From: Elysia crispata | Lineage: Eukaryota; Mollusca; Gastropoda; Plakobranchidae | Direction of reading: 5' to 3' | Assembly: GCA_033675545.1 (NCBI GenBank) | Contig: JAWDGP010001473.1 | Location: 1,567,001 to 1,631,000 of the forward strand | DNA length: 64,000 nucleotides | Shown here: one piece after another, positions 56,881-64,000 of the stretch | How positions within the stretch are numbered: position 1 is the first letter of the stretch | How the letters are laid out: the number at the start of each line of letters is the position of its first letter | Translations under genes and position numbers: made by a program | Notes under the pieces: generated by a model | The model's input: the letters and a program-made list of their open reading frames with translations, nothing else | Told to the model about the DNA's origin: nothing | The model's database searches: none

Positions 56881-57956
56881 TTAAAAAAAAAAAGGTGACT
56901 TGGGAACTCGATCCCAATTTGGTTTAGTCATATATTTTGGTTAATTAACAATTTTAAACCTGGGGCGCTGAGTTTCTCAAACCAACAACCCTATACTAAG
57001 TTTTACAATTTTTGCTCTTTTTTTGGGTAGTGAAACTGAGATGTGTAAAATTTCTGTCCAAAGGAAAAAATCTTTTGCACCAGTATTAGAAAGATTTAGA
57101 TCTATTCTAGATCAGTATTTTGCCTTGTATTCCCATTGGTTTGAGAAGGACCCCCACTGTTTTCCTGTAGATCCAAATCTAGATATGCAGATTCATCTGT
57201 AGACTCAGATGGTTTTGATGGAAAAACATGTACTCTTCATTTGAGCTGGATTTTTTTCAAAAGTAACAGGATTGCCTTTGTAAATATTCAGATTGACACC
57301 CTTTTCTTGCTTCACCATATACCAAAGCATCCAGCAATGCTTAGCTCACAAGATTCAAATGTAGCAAAAGATTGAGTCTGTGAGGTATAAGGTAGGTCAA
57401 AATATTGGTTGACCATTATTGCACATATTTGTCTGGAGAAATCTCTTTCCGAATACTGGAACTAAGGCTCAAAAAGGTTAAGATTTACTATAAATAAAAT
57501 AATACTGTGAGGTAAGTTTTTGTGGTAATATTAGGTACAATATTTGAAAATGGTAAACCTAAGAATGATTTCATAAAAAAGAAAAGGAAACTCATAAAAC
57601 AGCAGAACTTCTACAAAATATTTGATATAGCGAAGTAACCCAATTGTCCTCTTTTTGTTGGATGCATAGAGAATTTTGTGTTAGAAAAATTAAATATGTT
57701 TGTCCATCCATTTTGAGCTTTTTAGACCCCTATCAGCCATGGGTTTGAAGAGAAAAAAAAAAGTCTGTAAGAACCCCTAAGTAATTGGATTGACCAATAC
57801 AAAGATGTGTCAATTTATATTTGAAGCTCTTAAATACATTCACTATATATTACGCTTTAAGAGCAATCTTTCCTACAGAATAAGGTTGTTCCTTAAACCA
57901 TACATATGAACAGGAAGCAGAGAAGTAAGCCTACAAAAAATCCAAAGAATACAAAA

Positions 57957-58130
57957 TCACCTCATTTGAAGCAAATACTGAGCATTTTGGATTTGATCTC
58001 CTGTTCCACTGATGCTGATGATTCTATCATTAGATCCTGGCAAGGGCTCATCAATAACAATCATGGCACATGACCGCCTTCGGATGTCTGTGATCCTACT
58101 ACCACCTTTACCAATTATTGCACCTGCAAG
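57957..58130 (-). CDS. HNRNPK: HNRNPK last coding exon: KH3 domain and stop
   Basis: The acceptor on the minus strand is cacatttcag, the exon is phase 0, and the stop is TGA at 57957-57959. It encodes 57 residues: [38 protein letters not shown] and [13 protein letters not shown]. The fold is the type I KH domain with its GKGG loop. The stop overlaps a possible weak donor (AG|GTGATT), so a longer isoform spliced to a further exon is possible. Confidence 0.93.
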   Translation of the reverse strand, partial: LAGAIIGKGGSRITDIRRRSCAMIVIDEPLPGSNDRIISISGTGDQIQNAQYLLQMR

Positions 58131-61100
58131 CTGAAATGTGATTTACATTGTAAAATTATAGGCTTGTTGATCTCCATCAATGTATAACCTTTTACAATTC
58201 TTTTTCTCCTCAAAACAGATACATGGCTGCCATGAGGCAACAAACCAATGGTTAGATATTGCATTAATAAATGTAAGTCTAAATTCAACCAGTACAGTAT
58301 TGAAAGAAATTGCTAATGGACCAGGCCACATGTTTTTCTATACACTGAAAACTTAAAACAAATAAAAGTGGAAGAAAATACTGGCATGTCACTCTTCTAT
58401 GCCATATCACGTAGCAAGACTTAGAAACAAGGGGGCATTTAAACATATTTTAAAAAAAAAGAGGTGAATTTTATACCATTCTATGGTAAATGAATTTTTT
58501 TCCCAAACCATCCAAATGCTAATGCATTTAAAAAATATAGTCTTTGCCAAATACAGTTTATCATACATATAAGCTGTCATGAATTAAAGGTCAAACTTGT
58601 AAAATAAACATTAAATCTGATTATACAATTCACTTACATCTTTAGGAATTGTTACTTGAGTCGTTTCACACTCTTCATCAGCAAAAATGTTTTGACCACC
58701 TCCAATGTTTGCCTAATACAAGAAAGAGATAAAATAAGAGAAAAAAGAATATTTTTATTGTCAAACTTCTTGCATTTTATATCATGAGCCATTCTTTAAG
58801 CTCACGGTATTCCTAAAAAGTAGATTTGAAGACTTCTTTTAACTTTTTCAGAAAGACATTCATGAGAAAAAAAAAGCTATCTGACTTCACTCGATGGACA
58901 TATTGAAGAGACATTAAACATATTTTGCTGTTATATTCACATTTCAAAATATAAAGTTGTGTACAATTATCTGCTTACTTCATGGCCATTTCAGTGGCCA
59001 CAAGTCCCAAAAATATCAGTATTTTTTGTGTGGCTAGTATTTCAAAGTAATAGTATATCAGGACACAAAATTTATATTTTCTGTTCAAAATTATAAAATA
59101 TTGCTTCTCTATACTGTATATAAAGTACATTGATAATATATGTTTCAAACTTGACTTCATGATAGTGATCCCATATATTATTTTTGCCATCATTAGGAAC
59201 ATTTCCATAGCTTCATATTTGCAATGGTAAAAAACATGGTTTTGTGTATGTAAGATGTTTTCTATAGGAAGAATATGTAGTTTCTTGACTAGGGGACCTT
59301 CAGTTAAGTTACAGTGTTTGATTTTTTTGAAAGCTCAATTTGTGTCATCAGTAATGTCTTGAAGATCTAGTTGTAAAATAAAAAAAAATCAATGACGCAT
59401 TTTTATGTCATGCTTGAGATACTCTTTACACGGCTGTTAAAACAGACCAAAAAGCGGCAACTTAGTTTGCTTTCAGGCCCTACCTCAGACGCCCGCAGTT
59501 AGTGGGCGGATCGGTGATCAATCACCTGTCAGGCGGGCTACAATCGTGTGTGCCCCTGCGTGACGGTGCACTGCTGTTAAATCTAATATTGGGATTTTTT
59601 GCTTGTTTTTGCATAGCAATAAATCTGGCCTCATTAACACCAAGTATATCAAACAAATAATCATTTTAAAGCTGAAATTGTCCTGAATACAACGCTATAT
59701 TTTTTATCTCTCCATTACAAAGTGTTTAGATGGAACAGGTGAATCTTCATACTTCTAGTAAAAGAACAGAAAAAAGTCTTGATTTTCATAACACCTCAGT
59801 TTAATAGGAATATTTCAAAAGTAAAACAATTTTATCGCTTAAAAATTGTTTCTTGATAAATAAAAGATTTATATAAAGAACTTGTGAAAGTTTCAAGTGC
59901 GAAGAGTTTTTCAGTGATTTTATATGATTTTTTAAAATAATTCCACACGCTCGGGTCTGCAAGAACTACCCGTAAATAACACTCTGCACTATAGATCTAC
60001 CTTAGAAGCCTCAAACCAACACTGTTAAATATGTAGCAGCACTTAGAATCTGAACGCAACCAAAAGCTCCATGAAGTTTGCAGATCTTGTTGTGATAGAT
60101 TGTTAAGTAGCAGATAGGGGAAACAATCAAAAGTTTCTCTGTGCTGACTTTATCAACGGCTCGTTATGAACTTTTGGTGTTCATAATCATTTCCAGTAAC
60201 AAAAAAAAAGATTTTTACAATATGTTTTTAATATTCTGACGTAAATAAACTCAAAGCACTTAGACGTCAGAGGTTTGAAGAAAGTTATAATAAAAGCTTG
60301 AAAATATTACAGACAGACAGAGAGAGAGAGAGCTCTTAGCACACGCCCCACCAATTGAAGAACGTAAGGCAAAGTAAACGTATGACTTACCTGTAAAGGA
60401 AGATAATGCGCAACCCTACATAAGTTTCATTTTCTTCATAGTGCGTGTTTTTAATTTTGTTAAAGTTAACACCAGGCCTCCCTCATATATACTGACGCTC
60501 TACAGCTTGAACTACGATGTTCTATCGTTGTTTAGATTTATTATTTTATATCAAAACACCGTACCAGCGCTGTAAGAAGTGGACTATCACAACTCAAACC
60601 CGCATAACTTGGAAACGGAGAACTCTTCGCTAATGCCCTTTGGTGGGTGTTAAGTTCAACATATATATAAAATGCTGTAAAAATTCCATCCCCAAAAATT
60701 GTTTCAATTTTTCATAAATATGCCGTAAAAAACGTCACCACCTTATGATTATTCCAGATTTATGTACTTATTAAAGCAATAACTCCATCAATTAAATGAA
60801 AAGAAGGGGAAAAAATACATCCTCGTATTGCTGAAATATAGATGTAACAAATTATATGCTTTTTGTAGTTCTTCCTTTCATGCATAAGCTTAAATTCTCC
60901 ATTGTTTTGGTGTGAAAATTAGATCTAAAATCTAAAGTTGCGAGGAAAGAGGAATCCCCGTTCTCCAGGGGTGGTTGACCCCATGACCCGATCAGGTTAC
61001 AAGGTGCGGGAGGCAAACTAAAATGCCGCTCTTTAACAGACATGTTTAAGGTGAAGTGAATTTTAATATTATAAAAGTCTTCACTATAACTTTTGGGCAA

Positions 61101-63327
61101 GAACTTTTGAGAATGGCTCAAATATAAACCAGAGCTAAAATAAATAATAAAGTGTATTCTCTTTTGCTGAGTTGTTTCCTTTACAGTATGCGGACTAGAA
61201 TCTATTTACAGCTAGAAATAAATAGGGCTTAATGAAAAAATCTTTGGCAGCAAGTTAAAATCACAACAAAGCAATGGAAAATATTTGCAATTATTAAGTT
61301 CAAGAATATCACTTCCTAGTGAATACAAGCAGACATAACAAATTAACACATTGTCAAAGAAATTGAAAAACAGAATACATGTTCTAGTATGAGGAAGCTA
61401 GGTTTGAACAAGTTTAAAACAAGCTTGAGAAATTAGAGGCAACAGGAAAGTTTTAATCAGGAATGCTCTAAATTTCATAGAATGCAGAGCAGCATTATGT
61501 AGACAATAGGTTGCAGACTGATTAACAATGCAGATAAAATACCTTAGGTATTGATTGTGAGAGGACATAAAGGCAAACAAGATAATCATTTCTATAACTC
61601 ATGACACATAGTGGTTGTTGTGAAGAAATGAACTTTCAATCGGTTATGGCTGGCTGAGAGTAGTATTATCAGAAAGGAAAATCCAGAGGTTAAAAAAAGC
61701 ATCACAAAGATAGATAGCTCTTAAAATTTAGCACTGGATGGGATCCTTGCCAATGTAATTGGGTTTTCTTTCATCAACAATAATGTGGATTACTTTCAGC
61801 TTATAAAATAATAAGATATGGGCAATTTTAATATTTCTTAATGCTGCTATGTAAAAAGTAAAGTAGTGATACATCATTTTCTATTTTAAAGTCTTTTTTG
61901 TTTTCTCTATTTATGTCCCACACGACCAAAAATATGTGAAAACACAGATACAATGACTATAGTCCTGAAGAATTGAGCTTAATGTGTAATCAAATTCTTA
62001 AAATAACAACTATGTTATTAAAATATGCATGCGACTGATTTACTTGAGCCTGTTTTTTTTTTTGTTGGGCCATTAAACATGTACAATTTAATTACTCCAA
62101 AAATATGATAATATAGGTCAGTAATATGAAAATACATAATAACAAAATGATGTATGTAAAGGATTCAACTTGCCATGTCACTGCTAAAGTCCTGTTGCAT
62201 GCTTGCACCAAATCCACCTCCTCCGAATGCACCAGGAATACCTGAAGCAAAAAAATGTTTTCTGACAATAATTTTGTATAGCTATAAAGCAAAACAAATT
62301 GGCCCTTTCAACAATATTTAGAAGCAGGGTGCATTTTCCCTAAGAACATTACTAGAAGAGGACGAAAGAGAACACAAATTCAGAGCTGCTAATCGAACAG
62401 CCAGCAAAATGTACAATTGTAGCCAAAACAATGAAACATTGTTCCAAAAAGGTTACAATCACAAACTTTCCAAGAGAAAAGGTGGCAGTAAGCATGCCTA
62501 CATACCTGTGGTAAATATGCAGTATGGTACCTACAAAACAATCTCAAAACTGAGCTTTTAAACTTTACTACTGTTGTAGCCTATCTCCTCAGAGATGCTG
62601 CTATAGCAGATAATGCTTTTTTTTTTCCTTCCAGGTAATCTTTTAAATTTTTTGTTGGGAGATTCTTGCCCCTACTTCCATCTAAATTAGTTCAGAAATT
62701 GATCTTTACTTAGATCTATATATTATGAGATCTCTAGATCTAGTATCCCCTGGTCTAAAATTGAAAAAAAATTTATTTATACAAAATTTATAGAGTTATT
62801 AGAAAGAAGTGCTGGAGACCACATTACCTTCACCCTTGGTTGCCGAGTGCCACCTTGAAAATTTATGCAAATTAACCCAGGTCATAATTAGAACTATCAA
62901 CTAATGAAATTTAAAAATTTATTTAATTCATGCTCTAATTATAGCATGAGTTATAGATTATTCATTGATCTCATTTGTGCTTGATCTACAGTCTGAATAA
63001 GATCAGTCTGTTATTTTAACTTCTTACAATCTAGAAATTAAGCTCTAGGAAGAGGGTGTATGGGAAGAAAAAAAAAAGAGGCTAAAACTGTTACAGGAAA
63101 AATATTGTACCATTCAGAAAAGGGGCAAAAATTCTTCCAATCTGTAATAATGCCTACAGGTTGGCAGCTTTGAAAATTAAATTTCTAGAGTAAAAGGAAA
63201 TTTGGGTTGAACACAGAAAAAGTTTCCGTTAAAAAAAGTTTGCTCAGAAATCTATGTGAGAGATGAAGTGTAATGACGAAGTGACTCACCTCTACCCAAA
63301 CCCAAGTTGTTAGCATTCATGTTACCT
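57957..63327 (-). CDS. HNRNPK: hnRNP K homologue, 3' end (four clear exons)
   Basis: A nuclear/cytoplasmic poly(C)-binding RNA and DNA binding protein with three KH domains, acting in splicing, translation and transcription. Four minus-strand exons are seen: 63290-63327, 62174-62241, 58638-58712 and 57957-58130. Joined, they give a Gly-rich linker ([15 protein letters not shown]), then [20 protein letters not shown] and the complete KH3 domain with the invariant GKGG loop, and a stop right after LLQMR. Phases chain exactly. The [18 protein letters not shown] and IDEPL-GS-DRII segments are nearly those of hnRNP K throughout animals. KH1, KH2 and most of the proline-rich region lie right of the window. 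Two oddities: one intron uses a GC donor, and the usual C-terminal tail after KH3 is absent in this frame. Confidence 0.92.
58638..58712 (-). CDS. HNRNPK: HNRNPK exon entering KH3
   Basis: A 75-base phase-0 exon: acceptor cttgtattag, donor GTAAGTG. It encodes [19 protein letters not shown] and VTIPKD, the first strand of KH3. Confidence 0.93.
58713..62173 (-). other. HNRNPK intron with an unusual GC-rich, donor-bearing interior
   Basis: A 3.5-kb GC-AG intron. It contains a GC-rich island (59450-59580), a strong consensus donor on the minus strand at 60390 (TTTACAG|GTAAGTC) without an assigned exon, and a short AGAC/AG repeat (60312-60332). Otherwise it is AT-rich. Confidence 0.65.
59450..59580 (+). 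repeat. GC-rich dispersed repeat candidate
   Basis: An island of GC-rich sequence containing the hairpin cgcccgcagttagtgggcg and the word atcaatcacctgtcagg, shared with the antisense island at 5870-5990. Probably a short interspersed element. Confidence 0.4.
62174..62241 (-). CDS. HNRNPK: HNRNPK Gly-rich linker exon with GC donor
   Basis: The acceptor is ttttgcttcag; the exon enters in phase 1 and ends phase 0 at ATG|GCAAGT, a GC-AG type donor otherwise perfectly matching consensus. It encodes [20 protein letters not shown] and DM. No GT lies at a frame-keeping position nearby, and the flanking exons join in frame only with this end. Confidence 0.85.
63290..63327 (-). CDS. HNRNPK: HNRNPK 38-nt linker exon
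   Basis: A small exon with acceptor tttgtttccccag and donor GTGAGT, encoding [12 protein letters not shown] and ending phase 1, which fits the next exon. The call rests on splice signals and the continuous Gly/Asn-rich frame rather than on strong homology. Confidence 0.75.
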
Positions 63328-63911
63328 CTGGGGAAACAAAGCAAAGCCAAGGTATGTTTTTGACCATACATGGTAAAGCAGTACTAAGCTAATTGATCAA
63401 TAATGGAAACTTCATGGTTATTTTTTTCCTCTCCTCTACATATCCAAGAATACATATTCCTAATCGCAAAGCATCTTCAAAAAGTAAGTTTCATATAATC
63501 TTTGACATCCATCTTTCATGACATACACAAAGGTTCAAAGGAAAGGAAAATGTCCAAATACTGCTCGTCTTATGATCAAATTAAGCTTCATGGTATGATA
63601 GATTAACATCAATAAATAGTTTTTAAAAAATTGGCTCATCGTATCTGCTTAAAAAATGCCTAAAAATGCCTTTTCTAAAAACAAAAAAACAAAAACAATT
63701 CAAATATTTCAAAGCCACTTTATTGTCATCCTAAACTAAAACTGAAAAAAAAAAGGAACAAATCAATCAAGAAAACTAACCTTTTTTATCTTCTTAAAAT
63801 ACTTATTTTTAATTGAGATAAAATAATTAGTCAATATTTTCCCCATACTTGTTAAAATATTTAACTTTCGAAAGACCAAGATCAGCCAATAAATATACAG
63901 TGGTGGCAGGA

Positions 63912-64000
63912 ATTCTGACATCTCTGCTAAGGTCACCTCACTTTGCTTCAGCATGCTTGGGGGGCCATACGTGGGGGGAGGGGGAATGAGGTCAGAATGT
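63912..64000 (-). CDS. HNRNPK: Possible HNRNPK proline-rich exon, cut by the window edge
   Basis: The minus strand from the window edge reads DLIPPPPTYGPPSMLKQSEV in an open frame. A proline-rich segment is expected here in hnRNP K. The only donor seen that keeps the frame into the 38-nt exon is CCACT|GTATAT at about 63900, which is moderate. Boundaries and reality are uncertain. Confidence 0.3.

Overview
The window is eukaryotic, AT-rich and intron-dense. It carries parts of two convergent protein-coding genes buried in microsatellites and decayed mobile elements. The cadherin architecture (cadherin repeats, then an Fcc-type cysteine region, EGF and laminin-G modules, one membrane span and a catenin-binding tail) is the invertebrate classical-cadherin plan. 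Together with the repeat content (tRNA-derived SINEs, Ty3/gypsy, mariner, pogo/Tigger-like and RLE-type LINE debris, and a recurring TCTAGATC word) it suggests a lophotrochozoan, most likely a mollusc. The species cannot be fixed from the sequence alone.

Region 1 (1-46.4 kb, + strand): the 3' two thirds of a neural-cadherin-like gene (CadN type). I could place 21 coding exons between 1101 and 43606. All have canonical GT-AG borders and mutually consistent reading phases. Together they encode about 1,208 residues: the last cadherin repeats, the Fcc region, EGF1, LamG1, EGF2, LamG2, a cysteine-rich region with EGF3, the transmembrane helix, and a tail with p120- and beta-catenin-binding segments. 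The N-terminal cadherin repeats and the promoter lie left of the window. A 3'UTR probably runs to the first AATAAA after the stop, near 46.35 kb.

Region 2 (46.4-56.5 kb): mostly unassigned intergenic DNA. It contains a decayed Ty3/gypsy integrase scrap, microsatellites, and two weak candidate micro-exons.

Region 3 (about 56.5-64.0 kb, - strand): the 3' end of an hnRNP K homologue, an RNA-binding KH-domain protein. Three upstream/linker exons and the KH3 exon are clear, and the rest of the gene lies beyond the right edge. The two genes are tail to tail, and nothing suggests they act in one pathway.

The introns hold most of the unusual material: a pair of about 1-kb pogo/Tigger-like non-autonomous elements in two CadN introns, a mariner remnant made of two oppositely oriented transposase 3' halves, a foldback element, a hAT-like fragment, an antisense Ty3/gypsy Gag-protease fragment, and a LINE / tRNA-SINE / short TIR element cluster ending less than 100 bp upstream of the CadN juxtamembrane exon. 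I found no new multi-gene system. The best leads are a GC-AG intron and abrupt C-terminus in hnRNP K, a pyrimidine microsatellite abutting a CadN splice acceptor, a possible alternative CadN tail, and the composite mariner.
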